DNA of 64,000 nucleotides from Panulirus ornatus (GCF_036320965.1 NC_092250.1:13089100-13153099), one strand, 5' to 3'; counted from the first letter of the stretch, positions 1 to 11,643 are shown. The notes: generated by a model from the letters alone, not told the origin. Numbers and translations are program-made.

Positions 1-35
1 TTCGTCCATCACTAGGGGCTGTTCGAAAAAGTGGG

Positions 36-179
36 TACACAACTTTCCATGGTTTACCCCAGACGCTTCACATGCCCTGGTTCAATCCATTGACAGCAAG
101 TCGACCCCGGTATACCACATCGTTCCAATTCATACTATTCCTTGCACGCCTTTCACCCTCCTGTATGTTCAGGCCCCGC
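36..179 (-). mobile_element. RTE-like LINE fragment, end of ORF and start of 3' UTR
   Basis: The sequence matches, in reverse orientation, the last codons and first 3' UTR bases of the LINE at 15246-18136; shared blocks include CTTTCCATGGTTTACCCC and GGTATACCACATCG. The 3' terminal hairpin region is missing on the left. On the right, homology stops at about 179, exactly where Penelope-like sequence begins, so the Penelope copy probably interrupted or replaced the rest. Confidence 0.8.
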
Positions 180-416
180 TACGTGACCCCCCTTGAACAA
201 CTCCTTTTAACGGTTACCGCCGGTCAAGTCAGACGGTGAGTGTCTGTACTGGTAGACGCTAGACGGTGGTACTCCTGTGAGATGTTGAGATTTGAATATC
301 TTTGTTAAATACTGGCACCTACTGAGGTGGATTGTCTCCACGAAACATGTGTCACATTAATAGAAAAATTACATGTTAAACATAATTGTATGAACTTCTA
401 CTGAAGTGTGATTTCA

Positions 417-418
<2 letters not shown>
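180..418 (+). mobile_element. Penelope-like element family 1, 3' end fragment
   Basis: This is a diverged copy of the 3' part of the Penelope-like element at 49890-51400. Shared blocks include AACGGTTAC, the GAGGTGGATTGTCTCCACGA block and TATGAACTTCTACTGA, ending in GATTTCACC. A (TA)n array starts at the next base. Only the tail of the coding region and the 3' UTR remain. It abuts a LINE fragment on its left. Confidence 0.8.

Positions 419-484
<66 letters not shown>
419..484. repeat. (TA)n microsatellite at Penelope/LINE junction
   Basis: Pure AT dinucleotide array of 66 bases. It begins directly after the Penelope-like 3' end and ends at a 12-base LINE scrap. Confidence 0.98.
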
Positions 485-490
<6 letters not shown>

Positions 491-507
491 TGAAGCTATA
501 TATATAT

Positions 508-937
508 GGCATGTGAAGCGTCTGGGGTAAGCCATGGAAAGTTTTGTGGGGCCTGGGTGTGGAAAGGAAGCTGTGGTTTCGGTGCATTATACATGACAGC
601 TAGAGACTGAGTGTGAACGAATGTGGCCTTTGTTTTTTCCTAGCGCTACTTTGCGCACATGCGCGGGGAGGGGGCTGTCATTTCACGTGTGGCGGGGTGG
701 CGACGGGAATGAATAAGGGCAGATAGTATGAATTATGTACATGTGTATATATGTATATGTCTGTGTGTGTATATGTATGTATACGTTGAAATGTATAGGT
801 ATGTATATGTGCGTGTGTGGACTTGTATGTATATGCATGTGTATGGGGAGGGGGTTGGGCCATTTCTTTCGTCTGTTTCCTTGCGCTACCTCGCAAACGC
901 GGGAGACAGCGACAAAGTATAATATAATAAATAATAA
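508..937 (+). mobile_element. RTE-like LINE 3' UTR, long form
   Basis: It starts inside the LINE 3' UTR (GGCATGTGAAGCGTCTGG) and ends with the family terminus GCGCTACCTCGC..GCGGGAGACAGCGACAAAGTATA at about 883-921, followed by an A/T-rich tail. Compared with the copy ending at 18136 it has roughly 245 extra bases (about 541-800). Within them, around 640-675, lies a second GCGCTAC..GCGCGGGG block resembling the terminal hairpin. A 12-base scrap of its own start (485-496) precedes it, separated by 11 bases of TA. TA repeats lie on both sides. Confidence 0.85.
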
Positions 938-956
938 ATATATATATATATATATA
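937..956. repeat. (TA)n tail of LINE copy
   Basis: Short TA array continuing from the A/T-rich tail (922-937) of the LINE fragment ending here. Confidence 0.95.
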
Positions 957-1039
957 AACGTTAATGAGATGACCTTGATTAGGGCCTCTGTTTCCCATGG
1001 CGTTTCAGCTAACATAAGAAAATGAACAAGTAGAGACAG

Positions 1040-2066
1040 TCTCAAGAGGGAAGACCTGCAAGTCACAAAGACGCCTTGATGGCCGACGCCAACTGCCTGT
1101 AGACATCACCCGTGAATGCACTGGCTTCAGAACCTAATTTGGTGATAACATGTCATACGAGATCGTTTCAGAGATAACGTTATTCTACAATTGAACAACC
1201 CAATGATGCTACGTCCAGTGCTCATCAGACATGACCCTACCGCCGATGAGTCGTGTTTGAGAGCATCAGAGCACGTCAGAACGACCAAGATCACATCAGA
1301 GGAGGAGGACGAATGGGCACAAATCATTAGCATATTCAGATCTCTTGAGATCAAACAGTTCAGAAAATCCAATTCGACTCCATGTAGATAGACGAACTAA
1401 AGAAGCGTTTCATGAGGCACGGAAATGTGCTTATCTTCTTCATATTATCAGCTAACATATTGAGTCCAGGGAAGTTTAATCCCTTGACAATAGACGACAA
1501 ATGTTTAATGGCGTCGAGCAGCGCCGTACAAAGATCCCAAGATTTGCTGATTAGAGTTCTGAACCCGACCACATCGTTGGAGCCAGACGTCGTGTGAAGA
1601 GTCACATAGGCATGAGTTACTGGGTGTCTCACCCATCCATCGCCATGAGATACAAGACCAGGAAATTAGATTTGAAAACCAAACGAATAAAGTTCGCCTG
1701 AGCCTACCTTACGATCGTGATCTGTAACTCCCTGCGCAAGACTAACCACCATCCCAAAAAAAATCCTTAAGAAATGTAGGTGAAAATATCCACCATTGCT
1801 GGAGGAGAGAGTTGATCGTAGCACCTATCACCGTGGACTGACCGGCTTAATGAAATAGTATGATTCACCAGGAGACTCATCAGAGTATACCATGATATTC
1901 GAGGCTCTGACATAAAAATCGCCCCCAAAATCCTAGAGTCGCTATTGTAACGGTTAACAGAACCCGTTAAGCTGCTTGAGTTGAGGTAGTCGGTCGAATC
2001 TGCCTCGCTACACGAAAGGTGATCTGACACATGGCTCGAACCACGACCACGCTGAGAACGAAGGTG

Positions 2067-2067
<1 letters not shown>
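1040..2067. other. No supported feature
   Basis: Mixed-composition sequence without a recognisable gene or repeat family. The short open frames here have no family signature. The stretch at 962-1040 resembles 48325-48395 (GAGATGNCCTT..TTAGGG), which suggests another dispersed repeat. Confidence 0.5.
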
Positions 2068-2069
<2 letters not shown>

Positions 2070-2133
<64 letters not shown>

Positions 2134-2151
2134 ACACACACACACACACAC
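2070..2151. repeat. (TC)n followed by (CA)n
   Basis: A pure TC array (about 2070-2131) runs into a CA array (about 2133-2150). Serine/leucine and arginine/glutamate open frames across it are translations of the array. Confidence 0.97.
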
Positions 2152-2435
2152 TCCCGGTCGCGGCCTCCAGATGATAATTACAGCTCTGACCTCTTCTTTT
2201 ACCCACAAGGTTCCCCCACACTAAGCCTGGCTCCCACAAGCGCCCAGCTACCCTCGTCCCAAGGAGAGCAATCACCCAAGTTCTAGAAAAGAAAAAAGAT
2301 CTGCGACGATGAACACGAGAACACCACTCCTGCTGAACAAATCTATACGAGCATCTCTTTACCCAAGATAGCCAAAATGATTTACCCAAGCCCCAATCAG
2401 CAGTGCAGTGCTGAGCAACAGAGCAAAGAGAAACT

Positions 2436-2560
2436 AATTATACAACCCCCAAGACTCCTTTTAGTGGGGCTCCGGTAGCTTCAAGGCTCTACTTCAAACA
2501 GCTGGGGAATGGTGAACTCCTTTGGTGTACGATATTTTCCAACAAAGAACTGTTCTTTTC
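2436..2560 (+). repeat. Dispersed repeat family R-A, copy 1
   Basis: Contains GGTAGCTTCAAGGCT, CAGCTGGGGAATG and GTGAACTCCTTTGG. Related blocks recur near 10790, 30220, 42640, 54750 and, inverted, near 42830 and 58970. Coding capacity and ends are not visible. It may be a degraded SINE or MITE. Confidence 0.55.
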
Positions 2561-3483
2561 ATCCATTGATGACGACGTAGCCTCGCCGAAGGCGTGACTT
2601 TTCACTCGTGGCGTAACCAAAGGCAGGCAGAGTCTAATAACACCAGCAGAAGGAAATTAATCTGAAATAGGAGAAGGGGGAAAAAAAAAAAAATGTTAGT
2701 TTAGTGTACTTCATTTTCAGAGGTACGAGACATACAGTGCAACACTGAACAAACAGACACTTCAACGCTGACGTTTGAATAGCCACACATCATGGTATGT
2801 GAGCATTGTCTTCAGAACCACCAGACCAACGTACTTCCAGGCTAGGCCACCTATGACAACACATGGGCATTGACATGCAGAAGTTGGTAAAACCATCGGG
2901 GAAAAATACCCTACAACACAAAATTTCCCTGTGTCTCCCAAGACTCAGATGACCCTTTCAAGAAAATCAGATACCTCCTGAGAGTCTACAAGTATTTGCA
3001 ACAACATGCAATTCCCCCATCGCTACAGGAAGCTCATGTTACAAGCCAACCACAAAATCGTATACACGTGAATCTGCTTCTGGTCATCGACTGACTTCTT
3101 TCGTAGGCATAAAGGCATGGGTCATTTTCATAACGAAGGCCGTAGGTGGAGAGTGATATAAGATAGTGCAGAACACCATGGGCCGAGCTGGCCAACTTTT
3201 ATGGGTCACTGACCATCTTATCATCCCTGATAGATCCTGGGAAATGGGAACACTGGCCACATCGCCCAGATCATACCAAGTAGCGGTCGTATACCCCATG
3301 GTGGCTACAGTATCAACCGCTCCAGCCCTTCATCCCAGGCGGGCAACTCTCAAAAGGCACACACTGGATCTACGATTAAGAGAGGTGTTACAGCGAAGAG
3401 TCTTCTCGATGGAGACCTTGAAATGGAAGAATACTAAAGTAAATAAAGCCTGAGACACATGGTATGAAACCATAGGTGGTGTA

Positions 3484-3485
<2 letters not shown>
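2561..3485. other. No supported feature
   Basis: Apparently unique sequence with a short A-run near 2680. The frames at 3084-3453 show no recognisable domain. Confidence 0.5.

Positions 3486-3514
<29 letters not shown>
3486..3514. repeat. (TC)n microsatellite
   Basis: Pure TC run. Confidence 0.95.
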
Positions 3515-3965
3515 CTGTGGTGGTAGGCAGCCACCGGTACCAGGCGGGTATAATACGGGTACTACGCGTCTGGGATATCGAAGGTGTTAGTAGTGACGGC
3601 TGGGGAGTGAGCCGGCACGTAAAAGTGGCTATCGAGTGTCACTCTCTTATCATCACATAACTCACATGACTCGTTTTTCGTAACTATAAATTCTTGTTGT
3701 AAGCGGGACGCGGTAGCTCTGCCTTTTGGCGTAATTCTCTCCTTTTCATCATTACTTTAGACTCATACTTCCAATTTCCTTATATTGTTAGAGTTGTCGT
3801 TTTTTTTTCTGTTGTCGCTCAAAACCCATATTTCATCAGCCTGTCTTCTCTAATTCTTTTTTTCATGTCTATTCTTACCTGCTTTCCCGTCTGTAGCTTA
3901 TTCATTTTCTCCCTTGCAGCAATAATCTCTACACTCTTCTCCTTACCCTCTTGTTTTACGCGCTA

Positions 3966-3966
<1 letters not shown>
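3515..3966. other. No supported feature
   Basis: Pyrimidine-rich from 3700 onwards. I recognise no gene. Confidence 0.5.

Positions 3967-4041
<75 letters not shown>
3967..4041. repeat. (TC)n microsatellite
   Basis: About 75 bases of pure TC, in a wider pyrimidine-rich zone (3860-4260). Confidence 0.97.
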
Positions 4042-4042
<1 letters not shown>

Positions 4043-4458
4043 TTCTCTTCCCCTCCACTCCTACGTCCTCCTTCCCTATGCCTTTCTCCTTCCTTTATAT
4101 ATATACATTGTCGACAATCCACCATAATGAACACCTCCATATCTATTCCTCTCCTTTAGACCTCATTATCATCAATGCTCTACCACTCCATATTCTTTAG
4201 TACAATCTTCGTCCTCCTCTTATTTTTACCATTCGCTTCTTGGCCATCCCCACTCCTCACATACACGTTTCTGTTCTCTGGTCATCCCATTTCTTGAAGG
4301 ACTTCTATCCCGTTTTCTTTCCTCGTATCACAAGGCGGGATTATTTCTGTTACACGATCGAAGAGGCTTTTGATAACTGTAATCCAGACTGTTATAGGAC
4401 GCTGTAAGAAGTGGAAGATCAGTTAGACACGATGGATATCGTTACTTTGAGCTCTTTC

Positions 4459-4461
<3 letters not shown>

Positions 4462-4506
<45 letters not shown>
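4462..4506. repeat. (CA)n microsatellite
   Basis: Uninterrupted CA array. Confidence 0.97.
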
Positions 4507-4507
<1 letters not shown>

Positions 4508-4569
4508 GCTCTGTACGTTCCTTTTTGAGTCTGTTCATCAGAGGTATCTTGCTTCATCAACGTGCCCCT

Positions 4570-4588
4570 ATCTCTCTCCTCTCCTCTC

Positions 4589-4650
<62 letters not shown>
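4570..4650. repeat. (CTCTC)n / (TC)n microsatellite
   Basis: Five-base TCTCC repeats pass into a pure TC run from about 4594. Confidence 0.95.
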
Positions 4651-4652
<2 letters not shown>

Positions 4653-4945
4653 GGGAATGTTGCTGCTTCTTCACGCTGACAGATACTGCTTCCCGCATCT
4701 CCTCTCGGGAATTAACTGCTGGTGTGCCCCGCTGCATTGCTTAGATCACGAAGCTTACCACGATTTATTTTCTTTCCACCCACTGCAGCAGTGTGTGTGT
4801 CTTTCCTTCAAGGTGGAGGACCTGTCATCACTCAGGAATTGGTGGTACCCTCCTCTCGTCTTCTTTTTTTTTTCTTCTTTTTCCGTATCTGGCCAGACTT
4901 CGATATGGCTACTTCAGCCTCGCCTAAGGTAGCTACAAGCTGGAG

Positions 4946-4948
<3 letters not shown>

Positions 4949-5022
<74 letters not shown>
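4949..5022. repeat. (TA)n array, left flank of Penelope-like fragment
   Basis: 74-base TA array immediately left of the fragment at 5023-5188. Confidence 0.97.
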
Positions 5023-5026
<4 letters not shown>

Positions 5027-5185
5027 TGGGACATTCACTTGTTTACCAAATGGCGTCCTAGCTACGTCTCTTCGTTATATATCAACCGACTTATATTCCT
5101 CTATTGTGTCTCCCATGATGATGTGATTATTACACGAAAATACACTTGGGAACTTATCGTGTTTTATTTCCCTGTGGACTCGTAG

Positions 5186-5188
<3 letters not shown>
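5023..5188 (+). mobile_element. Penelope-like family 2, 3' UTR fragment
   Basis: It shares a run of blocks with the reverse complement of 18163-18310: GTTTACCAA-TGGCGTC, TTAGCTAC or CTAGCTAC, ATTACACGAAA and CACTT-GGAACTT, in the same order and spacing. At 18163-18740 this sequence lies downstream of a GIY-YIG domain, so I read it as the 3' UTR of that family. Both ends abut (TA)n arrays. Confidence 0.6.
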
Positions 5189-5243
<55 letters not shown>

Positions 5244-5251
5244 ATGTGTGT
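5189..5251. repeat. (TA)n then (TG)n array
   Basis: TA array to about 5227 followed by TG repeats. It is the right flank of the Penelope-like fragment. Confidence 0.96.
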
Positions 5252-5909
5252 CAGGGAAGAGTATTATTCATTTTTAGTATATCTTCATCCTTTTCTACTA
5301 GTATTTTCTCTATATTTTTCATTTTTGTCGTATCTGATAAAGATGGCAAGTTTTTGAAATAGAAAGGTTTAAACTTCGCAAGGTTAAAATCCTCATCCAT
5401 GTCCTTAAGAAAAATGGGGACAAGGAGACTTGTACCAATAATGTAACTCAAATTCCTTTTGCTGGATTGCTGGATGTTAAAGTGCTGACGGAGGAGTGGT
5501 GGCTACTCACTCACTGTGCTTATTATACGAGTCCCTGGAAGAATTCTCCTATAACTTTTCAGTGTATCCAAACGAACTGGAACATTATGGTGTTGTGTTT
5601 CCAGGACCTCATGTTCTGCTTACTTTTTCAGTTCTCTGAAGTGAGCAGAACCCACTCTTGACTTTTCGAAGTGCTTCCTAGACATACCTCTAGCTCAGGA
5701 GGAAGCACATGTGTAACTCGGTACCCAACGTGCCTGCTCCTCTTCCAGGTCAAATGATTTTAAACCGTCGGGGCAACACGGCATTTCCATCAGGCCTGAG
5801 CTGGGAGTGTCTTTTCATAGGACACTTAGCAGAGGCAGGACTTCCCGAAATGATATCGTTGATCTCGCTGTGCCTGGGTTAAAGGACCATTATTTTATTT
5901 TTTTCTAAC
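5252..5909. other. No supported feature
   Basis: No recognisable gene. A minus-strand 66-codon frame at 5251-5451 has no known domain. Confidence 0.45.
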
Positions 5910-7260
5910 TCAGTGCATGTCAGCGATGCCCGTCGGCCACTTCTCTGCCGCAGATACACCGGTATTCCGAGTTAGCTTGAGCGGAAAGGTGAAGGAGGTG
6001 GGCCAGCGCGCGGACGACTGCCAGCGGAAGACTTGGTAAAAAGTCCTTTTTGTAGCCGGAGAGAGTTGGTCCACACAGCTTGCAGGGGATCCTTTCTTAT
6101 GCGAGCGTTTATTTGCGTCTTCCTCTGGAAGGGTCTTGGTGTAGCTTTGTTGTTTTCGTGCTCTCCAAGATGGCTTATCACAGCTGCTCTGCCTGTGGGT
6201 CCTCGGATAAGCAGGTCTGGCTAAACATCCATAGTTATTTCTTAAAAGGGTCGCAAAGACCCTCATACTCCTTATTGCGCAATTCATTGAGTAATTAGTA
6301 CGATGGCGACGCCTGAAGCCCCAGCTCCATAAAGTGGTGATTCAGTACAAGCCACTTAACAGCTGAGAGTCGGGAGTTGTCCCGCTTTGTGTGCTGGTTT
6401 CAGTAGGACAACAGCTGAAAGGTGGTCTTAGGACTGAACACAGCGGCAGCCTTCATCACCTGACTGCGGTCCTCAGCTTCCTACGGACGACAGTACTGTA
6501 TAGCTCCGCTTGATTGCCGGCAGTTTACGGCATTAGCTCGCTGGAGGTTGCGCTGGACGACAAGGAAGCTGGAATTGTGATTTGAAAGGCAGTTGGTGCG
6601 CCAGTATCATTCATACAGCTTAACGTGAGAGGGTTGTTTGTATCCGCTTTAGTGCTGTCTAGACGGGGGAATATCGAAGTCTTCTCCAATGCAGATGCCA
6701 GTGTTGTGTGGAAATTTTCCAGAGTTTATCACTGTTAAAAGATGATGGAGCATCTGATGAAGACGTATCATTTCGGTAAGGTCAGAAACGTCAGATATGA
6801 AGGAGAAAAAGAAAGTCGTCATGTGCATCTGTGGCATTGATTACATCATTTGATTCTTTCTTTTTTAAGTATTCCACTTTTCTGTTTGCAGTTCTTCGAT
6901 GGCCCTGGAACGTTCGGGTGAACCGAGCGGAATGCTGTCTTTCGAGTTGATAGCTGAAGCCCCAGGCAGCTGTTCTCTTGAGTTGAGGTGATGGTCTCTC
7001 CTTTGGTCTGGTTAATGGAGAGTCCCCGCGATCCCTCAGACTCTTTCACTAGAGCGAGATTAGCAAACAGAGAATCTGAACTGCCTATCAAGATGCCATC
7101 CTTCTTGGACCAGACATTCACCTCAGTAGACACTCCAATATTGCTCAGGATACTCGGGGAGATGGAGAGGTGGATAGCGGGTCACTTCGGACAGCTTCTG
7201 ACACAATCTCACGTCCTCCAGAAAGTAAAGCCGAAGGTTCATTGTGTCACTGATGAGCAG
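5910..7260 (-). pseudogene. Decayed reverse-transcriptase remnant, class not assigned
   Basis: Read on the minus strand, about 7133-6850 gives a peptide with DGILIGSSDSL followed by RGLSINQTKGE. This resembles RT palm motifs (x-x-D-D-G-x-L-I-G, then G-L-x-L-N-x-x-K-C-E), but the first catalytic Asp position reads KKD and the final Cys is Gly. About 370 codons downstream, near 5950-6010, another frame gives CICGREV..GH..HAL, like the Cys/His-rich block that follows RT in one group of animal retroelement proteins. Frames change several times and stops are frequent, so it is dead. The assignment depends on motif order and spacing, not overall similarity. Plus-strand frames here are shadows. Confidence 0.42.
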
Positions 7261-8179
7261 AAGAGAGAGGGCAGGAAAGTATTCATAAACTTTTTTAATA
7301 ACAGCCTCTCATCTCAGGAGGTGCAAGGAGTTTTGGGAATCTTATGTGACCATGGCTTTATCACGGTCGAGGTTAGTAGGCTCACATAGTATGAGCTGCT
7401 GCTGCTGCTGCTTCATATCCCACTAGGATGCCAAACCACTGTTGCTTTGGATGTGGCGCGGTAGCTGCTTCTCTCCTGACGCCTTTGACAGCCATCCTGG
7501 CGACCAGACGGTGAAAGAGGATGGTGATGGTCAGACGGAAGTACCGAGGAAAAGAAACGTGATGGTGGGGGTTGGAATCTTGCTGAAGAGACAACCGTTG
7601 ACAAATTAAGTTACTTCGCTCAGAACGTTCACGATGCCGTGCTCTTGAAAACCCTCCTGCTAACTTGGGAAGGATGATTCTGTCTTATAAACTGTTGCAT
7701 TGCCGAAGGCTAATGACCGATGAGGGGAGAAGTCTTCAAGGGAGTCGTAATGTCGCTGGTTGCACGCAGTTTTACGTTTTCCCTTAAGAACTTCAGCTAT
7801 TGTAGCGTTTCTTGCTGCTGTAGTGTGTCCTCACTAGAGGCCATACTTAATGTGCCGATGGTCTTGCCATTCTTTATCGTAATGCTAACCGGGGTTCTAG
7901 TTTTGCGAAGCTTGAGGACCTCTGGTTTTGTGGCCTTCTACTGTGACAGTTTCTTACTCTTGTGGGGGATTCGGTCCGTATATTCACCCTCACTCAATTC
8001 ATTTAATGCCTTGATGATTGAGGACTCACCAATTTCAAATGTACCTATAAGGATGATGTTCACAGGGGAGAAGACTGTGCTAGTCCTTGATAGTATCATA
8101 TAACACCTCTATCAACTGTATTTGTTTATCTGTGTGTCTATCTTTCCATCTAGCTAAATATACGTATGTATATCTGTCG
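7261..8179. other. No supported feature
   Basis: A plus-strand 127-codon frame at 7720-8103 is hydrophobic and cysteine-bearing but resembles nothing I know. I do not call it a gene. Confidence 0.4.
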
Positions 8180-9240
8180 TGCTTGTTGAGATCTGAACAT
8201 GCTCAATTGGGCAACAGGTGGAAGCAGGTGTAAAAGTTGTTTGCCTCATATGTTTAGAAAAAGTTGTGGAAGTGAGCAAGCTTGAAATGGTACCTTTTAT
8301 GCAGAGATACCAAGCTAAGAATTGTGTGAGATTAAATAAGAAGAAGTGAAAGTGAATTGGAAAATAATCAGGGGAAACAGGGCTTAACATTGCTTTTGAA
8401 CTTCGTGCCATGCGAAATGTGTGTTTTATACGTATGACAGAGTGAGGAGCGGTGGAATGAGATATCATAATCGATAACGAAAGAAGTAAGGGAGGTGTAT
8501 AGAAAGCATATGCATGGAAGGAGTGCGTGTCAATGGGAGGAGTACAGGAGAAAGCGGCAGGAAGTCAGGAGAAGGGCACGAGTGACGAAAAAGTGGGCAG
8601 TTTAGATGTAGGTAAAAAGACTATGATTGATCATCAGAGTGAACAGGAAACTTTTTTCGAAGGTCACCAATTTGAGGAGAGCAAGAATTCAAGTGATGGC
8701 AACAGTCAGAACTAACGTGAAGATGATGAAAAACAAGGATGTGAAAAATGAATGGTGAGTGTTCTGAATGACTGTTGATGCGTTTTATCATAGCCAGGTG
8801 GCTGTGAGGTGTTTGGTACAAGGTGACGTGCGGAGTGAGAGAGGCATTGTGAAAAGTATGGTAAAATTAGACAGGATATTGGAAGACTTATCCAAATTGT
8901 AGGTTGGTAGAGCATCCTAGAGTGGACTGGACTGCAGTTGACTTGCTCAGGAAAGGGGATGGCAGGGTTGTTGATTATTATTTTTGATCCAGCTGATGAA
9001 TATCTTATGGTTTAAGGTGGGCTGCCTTGGGATTGGTGGAATGTTTGTATAGCTAGTCACAGAGATCGGGTGAGGCAGCAATAAGAGTAAGTTGAGAGAA
9101 GGTATGAACCAAAGTAAGGTAATGAAGGTGCGGTTGGATGGAGAAACAGGATAATTCGTGTCCAAGATTACACAGGGAAGATCTGCAGGAAACAAGAGTG
9201 CTTCATGTGTACGTGGGAGTAGACGTGGCCGTGGATAGAT
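8180..9240 (+). mobile_element. Old RTE-like LINE copy, linker and RT start
   Basis: Joining short pieces in changing frames, the plus strand parallels the 15246-17933 protein. VVEVSKLEM.PFMQRYQ (about 8250) matches its VVRVSELGKETCVKKYQ. QWEEYRRKRQEVRRRA (about 8533) matches EWEKYKRKRQEVKRKV. Further on come pieces like AVDLLRKGDGRVVDYYF (about 8935) and a match to the WRNACIVPL region. Stops and frameshifts are numerous, so this is an ancient dead copy of the same or a sister family. No poly-A tail is visible. Confidence 0.65.
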
Positions 9241-9384
9241 AATCTAGGGATGGGTTAAGTCACAGGGAGGAAGAGAGGGGTAGGAAGCCTCGGGTATGAA
9301 TGGATGAGTGAGTGGGAGGAAGAGGAGGAGGAAGAGGAGGAGGTAGTGTCTGGAAAGGCAAAGATGGATGCGTTTGAAGGTACA

Positions 9385-9388
<4 letters not shown>
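9241..9388. other. Purine-rich tract, no gene
   Basis: GA-rich sequence with AGG/GAA repeats at 9312-9345, immediately before a CT array on the same strand. Confidence 0.5.
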
Positions 9389-9433
<45 letters not shown>

Positions 9434-9472
9434 ATCTATCTATCTATCTATCTTTTTATCTATCTATCTTTC
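9389..9472. repeat. (CT)n with (TCTA)n tail
   Basis: CT array (9389-9430) passes into TCTA tetranucleotides. Confidence 0.95.
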
Positions 9473-9819
9473 TCCCTGTATATATTATGCTGACAGTAAT
9501 CTCATTACGTTGTTATTATTATTCAGTAGCTCAGCACAATTCATCGGCTTCTTTTCTTTTCTTTTCTTTTTTTCATTTCCTTTACAGCGCCCACAGGCAT
9601 ACCATTAAGTAATTACTCAAATTTACCATTCCTGAAAAATCCTTCGAGAGCAGCTGTGTTCCAGGGGAGGAGAGAGAAGAGGAGGGAGGGTGGGGGGATG
9701 GGAATTAGAATTTCATTAGTGACTAACATGAGTTTTAGGATCTCATTTATTATGAATTAATTCTGAAGCATCATTAATGCTGTGTCTCTCGACATGTTCA
9801 TATTTCTAGTCAACTCTCT

Positions 9820-10265
9820 TAATTAAGTAGTTACTTTTCATGTTATCCTGACGTGTTTTAAGTAACTGATAGTGCAAGGCCATATTTCACGTTTCTCTTC
9901 ACGTTCTTAAGTAATTAATACTGCAAAGCCACTGTCTTATGTTCCATCTTCGTTCGTAAGTAACCGATACTTAAAAGTCAATGTACATGTTCCCCTTACG
10001 TTCGTAAGTAAGTGATACTGTAAAGCCATAGTTGATGTTACATTTACGTTCTTAAGTGACTGATACATCCTTCAGTGACGACCTACAGAGTCACTGTTCT
10101 TGTTCCCTCAGCATTTTTAAGTAACTGATGTTGCAAAGTTCTCAAGTAACTGATACTACGAAGCCAATGTTCATGTTCTCCCTACCGTCTTAAGTAACAT
10201 AATGTAAAGTCACTGTTCCCATCACGTTCTTAAGTAACTGATACTGTAAAGTCACATTTCATGTT
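9820..10265. repeat. Degenerate ~45-bp tandem repeat
   Basis: The core TTAAGTAACTGATACT..AAAGCCA..GTTCATGTTC recurs about ten times with many substitutions and length changes. It is an old minisatellite. I see no coding frame across it. Confidence 0.7.
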
Positions 10266-10439
10266 CTTCCAATATGTCCAGGTTTGCGTAGGCTGACACT
10301 GGACTGCCCAGACTAATTGGTTTTATATAAACCCGAATAATTCCATATATTGGTTAACATCGACATGTCTGTGTTTGACTGCTAGGATCACGTATACATG
10401 AGTGAAAGTAACCAATGCAAATGTTGCCAGAGTGAAGGT

Positions 10440-10560
<121 letters not shown>

Positions 10561-10759
10561 TGGGTCCTGAAGTCCCTCACTTCTATTCACCCATGGTCCC
10601 CCCACACCCATATGTGTGAGGGGACTCACTATGCTTACAGTTCAAAAAGGTGGCATGTTGACCTGGAATATCGACTCCCTTGCCCCAAACGCAGCATTTT
10701 CTGTTTCGTATAGGTCCTTCTTTGAATGAAGCCTCTCCATATTTGATAATTGATTAATT

Positions 10760-10880
10760 ACACAACCCCAGGACCCCCCCTTTTTTTTAACATGAGGCTT
10801 TTACATCATTGAGGCTGCACTCCATTGAGGAGCAGGGGAATGATGAACTCCTTTGGAGCGTGATGTTGCTCGACGATAAC
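10760..10880 (+). repeat. Dispersed repeat family R-A, copy 2
   Basis: Contains GAGGCTGCACTCCATTGAGG followed by GGGGAATGATGAACTCCTTTGG, matching copy 1 at 2436-2560 in order and spacing. Confidence 0.55.
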
Positions 10881-11642
10881 ATGTACACGGATCCCGGTAA
10901 CGCCTCCCGTGTCTACCAAATCACCTTTCCCACCTCAGTGAGGTAGCGTCAGGAACAAACAGACACTGGCCTCACTTCCAAACATGTTTGATGTTGTGTT
11001 TAATGCATCAAGACCAGAGCCCACCAATCACAGCAAAGGCATAAAGACTTTCTCATCTGCCATTTTCATTATATTGATAGCACGTCAGCCCCCATATATC
11101 ATTTCGATCCAATCAGTTTTGTCCTTCCATCTCTCTCTCTGTCGTTCTTCCTTTATTCCTTGCTTCCTCCACTTATGCCACGTATATCCTCCTCGTCAGT
11201 CATTCTTCACTCATCCTTTCCCTTAGCAGAACAATTTTATAGGCCCTCTCAATCTGACTGCTCTTAAATTCACATCTCTCTATCTCTCTCTCTTTCTGAT
11301 GCCGTCACTCCTTTCTTGATGTATCCATTTCACGCCATGCATCTTCCCCAGGCATTTTCCTTCTGGCATATCCACCCTCTTCCTAAGGCCTATGAGCCTC
11401 ATCCATATAACACTGTCGAGACCATTCTACCTTCAGCCAACCTCCCCAATATTTACCCGTACAGACACTCACCTCAACTTTCACGATGTCTTCTGTGCGC
11501 GTAGGACCTTATCCCATCCTTCCAGTCTGTGACTAACTTCAGACTTGATAGTTATGTCCTCTGCCTCGCCCCATTCCAGGTATCTCCAGCAAACCAGATC
11601 CTCCCAAGTCTCCTTCCCATTAAACTTACTCTCACCCCATCC

Positions 11643-11643
11643 C

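Noticed and set aside
3515..3660. Possible further dispersed repeat (GGTGGTAGGCAGCCACCGGT)
   Set aside because: It looks repeat-like, but I find no second copy in this window, so there is no internal support.
4423..5126. Long open frames rich in Ser-Leu, Arg-Glu, Thr-His or Tyr-Ile
   Set aside because: They are translations of CT, CA and TA microsatellites. The same holds at 10323-10713, 11481-11970, 13207-13506, 31203-31530, 37766-38165, 46466-46767 and 56396-56876.
7386..7415. (GCT)n trinucleotide tract as a coding polyglutamine/leucine run
   Set aside because: Only about six units and no surrounding gene. A similar short tract at 43307-43323 is also isolated.
7720..8103. Hydrophobic 127-codon plus-strand frame
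   Set aside because: No family resemblance, no splice or promoter context, and similar lengths arise by chance in 64 kb.
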